Below, one piece after another: positions 8,391 through 16,613 of a DNA stretch of 60,119 nucleotides. The notes beneath the pieces were generated by a model. It made no database searches and had not been told where the DNA came from. It worked only from the letters and a program-made list of their open reading frames with translations. Source of the DNA: an uncultured bacterium (GTDB taxonomy: Bacteria; Atribacterota; Atribacteria; Atribacterales; Caldatribacteriaceae); the NCBI GenBank assembly GCA_937139415.1, contig CAKZPS010000009.1, forward strand, positions 1 to 60,119, written 5' to 3'. The position numbers were made by a program, and so were the translations under genes. The stretch's first letter is position 1; the number at the start of each line of letters is the position of its first letter.

Positions 8391-9362
8391 ATGCGCTTGG
8401 AGGGACCGCTCAATAAAAGTCTGCTTGCCCAAATTGCTAAGCTCTACTATCTTGATGATTTGTCGATCATTGAGATTGCCAAGATTTTAGGAATGTCTCG
8501 CCAAAGGTGTTCAAGGTTACTCAAGAAAGCGAAGGAAGAGGGAATCGTTCAAATTGAGGTCATCGATCCGGCACAAGAAGGGGTCCTCAATTTAGAGAAA
8601 GAGTTCGAGAAGCGTTTTTCCCTGCGCAAGGTTCATGTGGTGAGTGTGTTTAGTAAGGACAGCGACCTCATTCGTAAAGCGGTAGGCGAGGCAGGAGCAC
8701 GATTTTTTTTGAAAGTCGTTGCCCCAGGCAATAAAGTTGGTATTGCTTATGGTCGGACTCTCTATGAATTTGTTCGCTACGTGAAACCCTCGTTTAGTGA
8801 AGGTAACCGGAATTTGAGCGTCGTGCAATTAATGGGGGGATTGAGTCGTATTTCGGCGAATGTCTTTGCTACTGAGATTCCAAAACGTTTGGCCGAAGCC
8901 TTAGAGGCACAAGTGTATTACCTTCCTGCACCTGCTTTCACCCGCGATCAGGTCACCCGAGATGCCATGCTGAAAGACGAAAATGTTCAGGCTACTTTGA
9001 GGGAGAAAATCGACATCGCTTTGGTGGGCATCGGGAGTGTTTCTCCCCATGCGATGTTGATTCAGACTGGTGCTATTACCCCGAGTGAATATGAAGAACT
9101 CCTTGCGAAAAAAGCGGTGGGTGACATTTGTGGAACCTTTTTCGACATCTCTGGAAATATCGTCGAGTTTAGTGGAAACGAAAGGAGAATTGCCGTCTCA
9201 TTAAGAGATCTACGGAAGAAGTGTCCCTTGGTGATCGGCATCGCAGGAGGGTTTGAGAAGGCCGAGGCTATTTTGGGAGCCTTGCGAGGAAGATTCCTCC
9301 ACGTTCTCGTGGTTGATAGTTTGACTGCAGAAGCAATTCTCAAGAAACTTGAGGAAAAGTGA
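8391..9362 (+). CDS. SorC/DeoR-type sugar-responsive transcription regulator
   Basis: A 323-residue SorC-family regulator. The N-terminal helix-turn-helix (SIIEIAKILGMSRQRCSRLL, about residues 25-44) binds DNA. The remaining 250 residues form the phosphosugar-binding domain, with family landmarks GIAYGRTLYEF and VQLMGG near residues 120-145 and a late GIAGG. The family senses phosphorylated sugars. It heads the second transporter/polyol gene run and has paired palindromes in its own promoter and in the first operon's promoter. ATG 8391 sits immediately after GGGGG, which is too close, so TTG 8397 may be the true start. Confidence 0.85.
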   Translation: MRLEGPLNKSLLAQIAKLYYLDDLSIIEIAKILGMSRQRCSRLLKKAKEEGIVQIEVIDPAQEGVLNLEKEFEKRFSLRKVHVVSVFSKDSDLIRKAVGEAGARFFLKVVAPGNKVGIAYGRTLYEFVRYVKPSFSEGNRNLSVVQLMGGLSRISANVFATEIPKRLAEALEAQVYYLPAPAFTRDQVTRDAMLKDENVQATLREKIDIALVGIGSVSPHAMLIQTGAITPSEYEELLAKKAVGDICGTFFDISGNIVEFSGNERRIAVSLRDLRKKCPLVIGIAGGFEKAEAILGALRGRFLHVLVVDSLTAEAILKKLEEK

Positions 9363-9387
9363 AAGAGAATAGTAAGGGAGGTGATAT

Positions 9388-9441
9388 ATGATTAATTACG
9401 CTCGATATGTGATGCGTGTGAATGGTGCAATAGTATGGTGA
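9388..9441 (+). CDS. Possible 17-codon leader peptide
   Basis: An ATG at 9388 follows an excellent ribosome site (GGGAGGTGA, 9376-9384) and opens a 17-codon frame ending at TGA 9439-9441, between the regulator and the second binding protein. The peptide (MINYARYVMRVNGAIVW) has no known family. It may be a leader peptide, a remnant or a fortuitous frame. Confidence 0.3.
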   Translation: MINYARYVMRVNGAIVW

Positions 9442-9484
9442 TGTGGCAAAAAAGAGTTGTTTCCAAGAGAGGAGGGCTTGAGAA

Positions 9485-10882
9485 ATGAAAAAAGTAGCGT
9501 GGTTGATTAGTGTAGTGGGATTGGTGTTCTTATTTGCAGTAGCTTTTGCTCAAGAAGACCCCTTAGCCTATTATCAACAAGCGAAAATCAACTGGAAAGC
9601 GTTTGAAGGAACCCAGTTGACCATTGGATTGAATAAGCACCCCTTCACGGAGTCTCTGCGACCACTCCTATCCATTTTTGAGCAGTTAACCGGTATCAAG
9701 GTTGCATACGTCATTCTTCCTGAGGAAGAGTTCTTTGAGAAACTATTGATTGACCTCTCCAGTGGCGGCGGTATTTTCGATGTCTATATGACTTCTCCGA
9801 TGTTCGAATGGCGCTACCAATACGCCGGTTGGATTGAAGATCTCAATACCTATTGGAATAACCCTGAACTTACCGACCAAGCGTGGTACAACCGCGAAGA
9901 CTTTTATGAAAAACCACTCCGAGCAAACATGTGGGATGGAACCATTGCTGGGGGATTGGGTCAGGGGAGATGGAATGGTATTCCGGTCATGGTAGAGTTC
10001 TTCTGTCAAGCATACCGTAATGATTTGCGAGAGAAGTGGGGTCTTACCGTTCCAACAACGTATCCGGATCTTTTGGACACGTTGACGAAGGCTGCAGAGT
10101 TGGGCAAGCAAGAAAAACCCCAAGTCTACGGAGTGGCTAACCGAGGTATCAAGAGCTGGTCGACGGTGCACTCGGGGTATTTTACCGCCTTTAGCACCTA
10201 TGGGCAGAAAGATTTGAACCCCGATTTGACCGCGGCGATTAATACTCCCCAAGCGAAGGAAATTACCAAAATTTGGGTAGATATTCTACAAAAAGCTGGA
10301 CCTCCAGGTTGGCCGAACTATACTTGGTACGATGCAAAACAAAATTTCGCTGCAGGGAGATTCTATGAAATTACCGACTGTGATTTCTTCGCCGCAACTT
10401 ATGAGAATCCGGCACAATCAGTTGTGGCAGGTAAGACTGGATATGCTTTACCACCTGCTGCTCCTGACGGAAACATCACCTCTAACATGTGGACTTGGTC
10501 TTTGGGGATGAGCGCGCTGTCCAAGCATAAAGAAGCAGCTTGGCTATTCCTCATGTGGGCAACTGCTCCTCAAACCATGCTCGATGGTACTCTCAAGTAT
10601 GATAATTTCAATCCAACCAGAAAATCAGTCTGGGAAAATCCTGCGGTAGTAGAGAAAACCATGAAGTGGGGAACCAAACCTGGAGAATATCGAGAAATTG
10701 TAGATGCTATGTATGCAAAATATGGTGATATCCGCTGGACACCTAATCCCGATGTTACCGCACTTGGTGATATCTGGGCAGAAGCGCTTCACGAAGCATA
10801 TGAAGGTAAGAAACCGGTTGAGCAGGCCTTGGATGACGCAGCAGTAAAAATCAACGAACTTATGACTAAGTGGAAGAAATAG
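9485..10882 (+). CDS. ABC transporter binding protein, polyol/sugar type
   Basis: A 465-residue periplasmic binding protein of the family-1 (CUT1) class. The signal peptide ends at AVAFA/QED near residue 22 and has no lipobox. The mature part has the LTGIKV segment, many Trp/Tyr residues typical of polyol or sugar pockets, and the C-terminal PVEQALDDAAVKINELM helix. ATG 9485 has GGAGGG upstream. It is followed by a hairpin and the permease genes. Its arrangement with two ATPase genes recalls the rhizobial glycerol system GlpSTPQV, and the downstream tetritol-type enzymes suggest a polyol ligand (inference). Confidence 0.85.
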   Translation: MKKVAWLISVVGLVFLFAVAFAQEDPLAYYQQAKINWKAFEGTQLTIGLNKHPFTESLRPLLSIFEQLTGIKVAYVILPEEEFFEKLLIDLSSGGGIFDVYMTSPMFEWRYQYAGWIEDLNTYWNNPELTDQAWYNREDFYEKPLRANMWDGTIAGGLGQGRWNGIPVMVEFFCQAYRNDLREKWGLTVPTTYPDLLDTLTKAAELGKQEKPQVYGVANRGIKSWSTVHSGYFTAFSTYGQKDLNPDLTAAINTPQAKEITKIWVDILQKAGPPGWPNYTWYDAKQNFAAGRFYEITDCDFFAATYENPAQSVVAGKTGYALPPAAPDGNITSNMWTWSLGMSALSKHKEAAWLFLMWATAPQTMLDGTLKYDNFNPTRKSVWENPAVVEKTMKWGTKPGEYREIVDAMYAKYGDIRWTPNPDVTALGDIWAEALHEAYEGKKPVEQALDDAAVKINELMTKWKK

Positions 10883-10894
10883 GAATAAAGTAAT

Positions 10895-10924
10895 GGCTGC
10901 AAGAGAAACGTTCCTCTTGCAGCC
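10895..10924 (+). other. Intra-operon hairpin after the second binding protein
   Basis: GGCTGCAAGAG (10895-10905) pairs perfectly with CTCTTGCAGCC (10914-10924). No U-tract follows and the permease ribosome site comes directly after. The position equals that of the 1751-1788 hairpin in the first transporter, which supports a role in mRNA stability or differential expression. Confidence 0.65.
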
Positions 10925-10947
10925 AGGTGAAGGTGAGGTGACGAGGT

Positions 10948-11850
10948 TTGGCCAACGGTATGGAACTGCGCCGAAGTTTTTGGAGTAGAAACATCGCTTT
11001 ACTCCTTTTCTTGCCTGCTTTTCTTCTGACGGTAGGAATCTTGGTTCCTTTTGGATATTCGGTAGTCATGTCATTTACCAACTTTAATCTCACCACCGGT
11101 ACTTCTGATTTCATTGGAATTGGCAATTACCTAAAACTTACCAGAGATCCCGAATTCTGGAATTCCCTCAAGGTGACGCTCCTTTTTACGGTTGGAGCGG
11201 TCATTTTCGAGGTTGGAATTGGATTCATTGCTGCGTACTTGCTGAATCTGGGTCTTTTGGGGCAGAAGATATGGCGTACCCTGTTTTTATTGCCAGTCAT
11301 GCTTCCGCCCACGGTGGCGGCGATCATGTGGAAATTAATGATGGCCCCCATTCAAGGTGTATTTAATTATCTTTTGCAGCTGGTGGGGTTTGCGGGTTCG
11401 GAGTGGTTGGGAGGGTCGAGTACGGCACTCTTATCGGTGATTCTCATTGATGCTTATGTTTTTGTGCCTTTTGCCGGTATGATCTTTCTGGCTGGTGTGC
11501 AAAACTTGCCCAAGGAGCCTTACGAAGCTGCCGCAGTTGATGGAGTTTCAAATTGGTTTACTTTTCGGAAATTAACTATTCCTCTTCTCAAGCCGGTGAT
11601 TCTCATCGTTTTGCTCTTTCGCATCATGGACTGTCTCAAACATTTTGATATTATTTATGCAGCGACCAAGGGTGGTCCGGCCAGTGCTACCATGACTCTC
11701 TCGGTACAAGCGTATTACCATAGTTTTCGTTGGACAAATATGGGCTATGCTTTTGCGCATCTCGTGGTTTTGTGGGCGATCGTTTATGTACTGAGTTACT
11801 TCTTGGTAGGACAATGGAAGAAAGCAGTGAGTGAGGTTCATGGCGGTTAG
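10948..11850 (+). CDS. ABC sugar/polyol permease, MalF type
   Basis: A 300-residue inner-membrane permease with six predicted helices. The EAA loop near residue 190 (PYEAAAVDGVSNW, then KLTIPLL) contacts an ATPase. A KGGPASATMTL motif follows, as in other MalF-type permeases. TTG 10948 fits the ribosome site AGGTGAGGTG; ATG 10960 is a possible shorter start. It belongs to the second transporter operon and pairs with the permease at 11868. Confidence 0.85.
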   Translation: MANGMELRRSFWSRNIALLLFLPAFLLTVGILVPFGYSVVMSFTNFNLTTGTSDFIGIGNYLKLTRDPEFWNSLKVTLLFTVGAVIFEVGIGFIAAYLLNLGLLGQKIWRTLFLLPVMLPPTVAAIMWKLMMAPIQGVFNYLLQLVGFAGSEWLGGSSTALLSVILIDAYVFVPFAGMIFLAGVQNLPKEPYEAAAVDGVSNWFTFRKLTIPLLKPVILIVLLFRIMDCLKHFDIIYAATKGGPASATMTLSVQAYYHSFRWTNMGYAFAHLVVLWAIVYVLSYFLVGQWKKAVSEVHGG

Positions 11851-11867
11851 TTGAGGGGGTTAGTGTC

Positions 11868-12734
11868 ATGGAGAACAACAAGAAAATTTCGTCAACCAAG
11901 TTGATATCTACTGTTGGGTTGATTATCCTCATGTTGTGGACTGCTTTTCCTTTATATTGGGTATTGAACATGTCTATCCAGACCCCCTTGGATGTTATCT
12001 CCTATCCTCCAAAATTTGTTTTTGATGCGACCTTAGAGAATTATTCCGTGGTTCTTTTGGGTAGAGCATGGTTGGGAAAGTATGAAACGGTGCAAACTGA
12101 TTTTCCTCGGTATTTCTTGAACAGCCTCATCGTTTGTTTTGGAGCAGTGGGACTGAGCATGTTAGTTGGCGTGCCAGCAGCATATTCCTTGGCACGTTAC
12201 AACTTTAGAGGAAAAGAAAATTTCGCTTTCACTCTTTTGAGTTTTCGATTCGCCCCTGGATTAATTGTGATTTTGCCTCTCTTCGTCATTTTTAGGAGAA
12301 TAGGAATATATGGTACCTATCATGGGATGATGCTGGCTTATCAGCTCATCACCCTTCCTTTCGCAGTGTGGCTGATGAGAGGTTTTTTCGAAGATATTCC
12401 TATGGAATTAGAACATGCTGCGCGTATTGATGGATATTCTTGGTGGGGTATCTTTCGAAAGGTTGACCTACCCTTAGTCGCTCCAGGAATTGCGGCAACG
12501 GCGATTCTTTCCTTCATTTTTGCTTGGAATGAGTTTTTGTTCGGGTATATTCTTTCCTCCGATGTGACTCGACCGGTTACCCCTTCTCTCATGGGATTCA
12601 TCTCCTATGAGCAAGTGTTGTGGGGACAAATGGCTGCAGCAGCAATTGTTACCCTTTTGCCTTCCTTGGTGCTCGCTATTTTCATTCAAAGGTATCTCGT
12701 GCGAGGTCTGACTTTCGGTGCAGTGAAAGGATAG
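11868..12734 (+). CDS. ABC sugar/polyol permease, MalG type
   Basis: A 288-residue inner-membrane permease. Six hydrophobic segments are visible, the EAA loop (MELEHAARIDGYSWW, about residue 180) is present, and the end reads RYLVRGLTFGAVKG as expected for MalG-like proteins. It lies 17 bases after its MalF-type partner with GAGGGGG as ribosome site, and 14 bases before the ATPase pair. Confidence 0.85.
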   Translation: MENNKKISSTKLISTVGLIILMLWTAFPLYWVLNMSIQTPLDVISYPPKFVFDATLENYSVVLLGRAWLGKYETVQTDFPRYFLNSLIVCFGAVGLSMLVGVPAAYSLARYNFRGKENFAFTLLSFRFAPGLIVILPLFVIFRRIGIYGTYHGMMLAYQLITLPFAVWLMRGFFEDIPMELEHAARIDGYSWWGIFRKVDLPLVAPGIAATAILSFIFAWNEFLFGYILSSDVTRPVTPSLMGFISYEQVLWGQMAAAAIVTLLPSLVLAIFIQRYLVRGLTFGAVKG

Positions 12735-12748
12735 TAGGGGGAAGCGCT

Positions 12749-13873
12749 ATGGTGGAGTTAGAGTTACGCAAAGTGACTAAGAAGTATGGAGATGTGGTGG
12801 CGGTAAAAGACCTGTCTTTTAAAACCCGAAAAGGGGAAATGCTTGTTTTGCTTGGGCCTCCCGGTGCAGGAAAGAGCTCAACCTTGAAAATGATAGCAGG
12901 GATTGAAGAGGTAACCGCCGGAGAGATTGTAATGGATGGTCAAGTCATTAACCATATCGATCCTGCAGAGCGCGATGTGGCCATGGCGTTCGAAACCTAC
13001 GCTCTCTATCCTCATCTTTCAGTTTTTGAGAATATTGCCTTTCCCCTTCGTTCGCCCAAAAGAGCACATGTCTTTTCTGAAGAGGTGATCAAAAATAAGG
13101 TGGTAGAAGTAGCTCAGTTTTTAGAGATTGACATGCTTTTGGAACGGAAACCGAAAGAGTTGAGTGGTGGACAGCGCCAAAGGGTGAGTTTGGCCCGGTG
13201 TCTCGTACGGGAACCAAAAATGTTCCTCTTGGATGAGCCAATTGCTCATCTGGATGCGAAACTCCGTCACCGGTTAAGACGAGATTTGAAACGATGGCAA
13301 CGGGAGAGACAAACCACTACTGTATATACCACTACTGATTATCTTGAAGCGTTTTCGGTGGGGGATCGTATTGCCATTTTAAATAGGGGAATCTTGCAGC
13401 AGATTGGTACATGGGAAGAAATATATAACCAGCCGGCTGATACTTTCGTGGGGATGATCGTGAGCGATCCTCCTATGAATTATATGAATGCTCGAATAGT
13501 GCATGAGGGGGAAAGACTCTTTTTAGAAGCGAAAGGAGTACTTTTTCGGCTTTCTCTGCCGGTGCAGGAGAAGCTAAGGAGCATGAGAGAGGAAGAGGTC
13601 ATCGTGGGAGTTTTCCCGAGTAAGATTGCCCTTGTGGAAGAGCCATCCGTTGTTTCTTCGGGAACGGTTATTGATGGTGTAGTTAAGTTTGTGGAATTGC
13701 GGGGTTCGAGAAAGATTGCCTTTGTGTCCACGGGTCGTGACTTCAATTTTACTGTACAACTTGGAGTTGAAGAAAATGTAAGACCTGGGGATCAAATACG
13801 ATGCCTCTTTGGGGAGGAAGTTTTGCAAGTTTTTGATAAACAGTCAAGAAAGAATATTCTTTTCTTGAGTTAA
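12749..13873 (+). CDS. ABC transporter ATPase lacking the switch histidine
   Basis: A 374-residue MalK/UgpC-like ATPase. Walker A (GPPGAGKSS), a canonical signature (LSGGQRQR) and Walker B (FLLDEP) are present. The Q-loop has Glu instead of Gln (MAFETYALYP), and the H-loop normally reading VTHD is TTTD (about residue 195), so the catalytic switch histidine is missing. Its own ATP site should hydrolyse poorly, while its signature can serve the partner encoded next. ATG 12749 follows AGGGGGA; longer frames upstream merely overlap the permease gene. The C-terminal 130 residues form the regulatory OB-type domain. Confidence 0.87.
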   Translation: MVELELRKVTKKYGDVVAVKDLSFKTRKGEMLVLLGPPGAGKSSTLKMIAGIEEVTAGEIVMDGQVINHIDPAERDVAMAFETYALYPHLSVFENIAFPLRSPKRAHVFSEEVIKNKVVEVAQFLEIDMLLERKPKELSGGQRQRVSLARCLVREPKMFLLDEPIAHLDAKLRHRLRRDLKRWQRERQTTTVYTTTDYLEAFSVGDRIAILNRGILQQIGTWEEIYNQPADTFVGMIVSDPPMNYMNARIVHEGERLFLEAKGVLFRLSLPVQEKLRSMREEEVIVGVFPSKIALVEEPSVVSSGTVIDGVVKFVELRGSRKIAFVSTGRDFNFTVQLGVEENVRPGDQIRCLFGEEVLQVFDKQSRKNILFLS

Positions 13874-13885
13874 GGTGATGAAAAA

Positions 13886-15007
13886 ATGGCTGAAGTGAAG
13901 GTAGAACATGTTTGGAAGTTTTACCGAGAGGAAGCCGGAGCAGGCCAACGGGTAGAGGCGGTAAAGGACGCTACCTTTCATTGTAATGATCAAGAATTCT
14001 TATGTCTTTTGGGGCCTTCGGGTTGTGGTAAAACTTCGACTCTGCGAATGATTGCCGGTCTTGAACATATTTCTCGAGGGGATATTTACATCAATAATCG
14101 GAGAGTCAACAACCTTTTACCCAAAGATCGGATGCTTGCCATGTCTTTTGAGTCATATGCGTTGTATCCTCCGCTTTCGGTGTACGATAATATTGCTTTC
14201 CCTTTACGGGCACGCAAATATCCAGAGCAGAAGATTAAGGAAAAAATAGCACTTGTGGCTGATCTTTTGGAGATAGGGGATATCTTGCATTTTCGACCGG
14301 CCAAACTGAGTGGAGGCGAACAACAACGTGTTTCTCTGGCACGGGCTTTGGTGCGTGAAGACGCCCAAGTGACCCTTATGGATGAACCCATATCGCATCT
14401 TGATGCACAACTCAAGGCGAAACTGCGCATTGATTTAAAGAGAATACAGCGAGAGTGGGGCCTCACGGTCATCTATGTCACTCATGATCAGTTGGAAGCG
14501 CTCAGTATGGCCGATAAAGTGGTGGTTATGAATTTAGGCGAAATCCAACAAGTAGGCACTCCAGATGATCTCTATGAAAAACCGGCCAACCTCTTTGTAG
14601 CCGGTTTTATTGGTGAACCGCCTATGAACTTTCTCGAGTGTGTGATGGTGAAAGAGTTAGATCGAGTGTACCTTCAGTTTCATGATTTCGCTTTTCCACT
14701 CGATCCTCAAATATCACAAGCAATCGAGAGAGAAAATCAGAGTAACGGTAAATGGGTTATCGGTATTCGTCCTGGGGATATCGTCCTTGGAGTAGAGTTA
14801 AAAGGGGCGTATTCTATGAAGGGGACGATATACAGTGTAGAACCATTAGGAGAATCTTCGATTGTGACCGTGGATGTTCATGGACAGAGAGTGCTTGTCG
14901 AAGTAGCTGGAACCTGTGCGGAGGAAGAAGGGAGAGTGGTCTCCTTTTTCTTCCGTAAGGAAAAAACCCACATTTTTAATGCTTTGACCGGAAAGGCTAT
15001 TCAATAA
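13886..15007 (+). CDS. ABC transporter ATPase, catalytically complete partner
   Basis: A 373-residue MalK/UgpC-like ATPase. Walker A (GPSGCGKTS), signature (LSGGEQQR), Walker B (TLMDEP) and switch histidine (VTHDQ) are all present; only the Q-loop is altered to Glu (MSFESYALYP). Together with the 12749 product it would make one largely canonical and one degenerate composite site. The start has the ribosome site AAGGTGATG 7 to 12 bases upstream. It is followed 17 bases later by the dehydrogenase gene, linking transport and catabolism in one transcript. Confidence 0.88.
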   Translation: MAEVKVEHVWKFYREEAGAGQRVEAVKDATFHCNDQEFLCLLGPSGCGKTSTLRMIAGLEHISRGDIYINNRRVNNLLPKDRMLAMSFESYALYPPLSVYDNIAFPLRARKYPEQKIKEKIALVADLLEIGDILHFRPAKLSGGEQQRVSLARALVREDAQVTLMDEPISHLDAQLKAKLRIDLKRIQREWGLTVIYVTHDQLEALSMADKVVVMNLGEIQQVGTPDDLYEKPANLFVAGFIGEPPMNFLECVMVKELDRVYLQFHDFAFPLDPQISQAIERENQSNGKWVIGIRPGDIVLGVELKGAYSMKGTIYSVEPLGESSIVTVDVHGQRVLVEVAGTCAEEEGRVVSFFFRKEKTHIFNALTGKAIQ

Positions 15008-15024
15008 TAAAAGAGGTGAGCACG

Positions 15025-16125
15025 ATGTACGTGGAGGCAATTCCTAATCTTCCTCGAACTATGAAGGCGGTGGTAGCTTATAAACCGGGTGATTACCGTT
15101 TCGAGGAAGTGCCCATTCCAGAAATTGGGGATGAAGAAGTTTTATTAAAGGTAGGGGGATGTGGTATTTGTGCTGGTGATGTCAAAGGGTATCATGGAGC
15201 GCCATCTTTTTGGGGTGGTGAGGGTCAACCTGCTTGGATTCAAGCACCTTTCATTCCCGGGCATGAGTTTTACGGGCAGGTAGTGGCCTTAGGGAAAGGT
15301 GCCAAGGAAAAATATGGTCTTTCCTTAGGAGATTGGGCGGTCTCAGAGCAGATCATCCCTTGTGAAAAGTGCCGTTTCTGCCGAGAAGGAAAGTACTGGA
15401 TGTGTGAGGTGCATAATATCTACGGATTTCAACGGGAGGTGGCCGATGGAGCCTATGCTGAATACGTACGTCTCCCTAAAACTGCACGCAATTACAAGTT
15501 GCCGGAAGGGTTTCCCTTGGACGTTGCTCCTTATGTAGAGCCGTTGGCTTGTGCTATTCATGCGGTGGAGCGGGGAGACATCCAGTTCAACGATGTCGTG
15601 GTAATTGCAGGATTGGGTTCTCTGGGATTAGGAATGGTGCAGGCGGCGAGACTCAAGAATCCGAAACTCCTCATTGCCATCGATGTGCGTGACAAGCGCA
15701 ATCTCTTAGCCAAAGAGTATGGTGCAGATTTAGTCATGAATCCCTTGAAAGAAGATGTGGTGGGCCAGGTGAAGTCCCTCACCGGCGGATATGGCTGTGA
15801 TGTATACATTCAAGCGAGCGGTCACCCCTCGGGAGCCATACAGGGATTACAGATGATCCGCAAATTAGGGAGGTTTGTCGAGTTTAGCGTGTATAACGAT
15901 CCGGTGACGGTGGACTGGAGTATTATCGGGGATCGCAAGGAATTAGATTTGCGCGGCGCCCACTTGAGTCCCTATACTTATGAAACCACCATTCGTTTCC
16001 TGCATGACGGTCGGATCAAGGCTGATAAGATTATCACTCATCGCATGCCTCTTGCCGAATTTGAGAAGGGATTCGAGATGGTAGAGAGAGGAGAGGAATC
16101 GATTAAGGTGGTACTCATTCCTTGA
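15025..16125 (+). CDS. eltD: Zinc-dependent polyol dehydrogenase, erythritol/L-threitol dehydrogenase type
   Basis: A 366-residue medium-chain zinc alcohol dehydrogenase. Catalytic zinc ligands lie in GGCGICAGD and PGHEF; the structural zinc site is the four-Cys run CEKCRFCREGKYWMC. A Rossmann motif (GLGSLGLG) binds NAD(P). Segments such as HGAPSFWGGEGQP, DIYGFQ-like NIYGFQ and VDWSIIGDRKELD match my memory of mycobacterial erythritol/L-threitol dehydrogenase (EltD), which oxidises tetritols to erythrulose. ATG 15025 has AGAGGTGAG upstream. RpiB and DhaKL follow immediately, as expected for erythrulose phosphorylation and isomerisation. The exact polyol remains inferred. Confidence 0.75.
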   Translation: MYVEAIPNLPRTMKAVVAYKPGDYRFEEVPIPEIGDEEVLLKVGGCGICAGDVKGYHGAPSFWGGEGQPAWIQAPFIPGHEFYGQVVALGKGAKEKYGLSLGDWAVSEQIIPCEKCRFCREGKYWMCEVHNIYGFQREVADGAYAEYVRLPKTARNYKLPEGFPLDVAPYVEPLACAIHAVERGDIQFNDVVVIAGLGSLGLGMVQAARLKNPKLLIAIDVRDKRNLLAKEYGADLVMNPLKEDVVGQVKSLTGGYGCDVYIQASGHPSGAIQGLQMIRKLGRFVEFSVYNDPVTVDWSIIGDRKELDLRGAHLSPYTYETTIRFLHDGRIKADKIITHRMPLAEFEKGFEMVERGEESIKVVLIP

Positions 16126-16152
16126 AAAAAGTGTCTATAGGAGCGTGATAAC

Positions 16153-16611
16153 ATGTACTTGGCCGTTGCTTCCGACCATTTCGGATATCCTCTCAAAAGG
16201 GTTATCGTAGAGTACCTGCGGGAGAAGAAGGTTGAATTTGAAGATTTAGGGGTTTCTTCGGAGGAAGAAGTAGTAGATTATCCGGATGTTGCCCTCAAGG
16301 TATCTTTGGGAATTCGCGAGGGAAAGTATCAATACGGCATCCTCATTTGTGGAACGGGGATTGGGATGGCTCTTGCTGCCAATAAGGTTCCGGGAATTTA
16401 TGCTGCCTGTGCCCATGATATTTATTCTGCCGAGCGGGCAAAAAAGAGCAACAACTCCAACGTTCTCACTCTGGGTCGCCACATTGTGGGACCAGAATTA
16501 GCCAAAATGCTCGTCGATGCTTGGTTGTCAAGTGATTTTCAAGGTGGACGATCCTTGCCTAAAGTGGAAAAAATACGCGAGATCGAGAAAAAATTTATGA
16601 AGGAGGCTTGA
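16153..16611 (+). CDS. rpiB: RpiB-family sugar-phosphate isomerase
   Basis: A 152-residue RpiB/LacAB-type isomerase. Visible hallmarks are the N-terminal SDHFGYPLK, the active-site loop ICGTGIGMA with the catalytic cysteine (about residue 66), and NVLTLGRH near residue 100. RpiB interconverts ribose-5-P and ribulose-5-P; close relatives (EryI, DerI) convert D-erythrulose-4-P to D-erythrose-4-P in tetritol pathways. Its position between an EltD-like dehydrogenase and DhaKL makes the tetrulose role likely here, though a housekeeping role cannot be excluded. Confidence 0.88.
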   Translation: MYLAVASDHFGYPLKRVIVEYLREKKVEFEDLGVSSEEEVVDYPDVALKVSLGIREGKYQYGILICGTGIGMALAANKVPGIYAACAHDIYSAERAKKSNNSNVLTLGRHIVGPELAKMLVDAWLSSDFQGGRSLPKVEKIREIEKKFMKEA

Positions 16612-16613
16612 GC

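Noticed and set aside
12620-12748. Early start for the ATPase at 12749
   Set aside because: The extension overlaps the permease gene; ATG 12749 has AGGGGGA and begins the usual ABC N-terminus.
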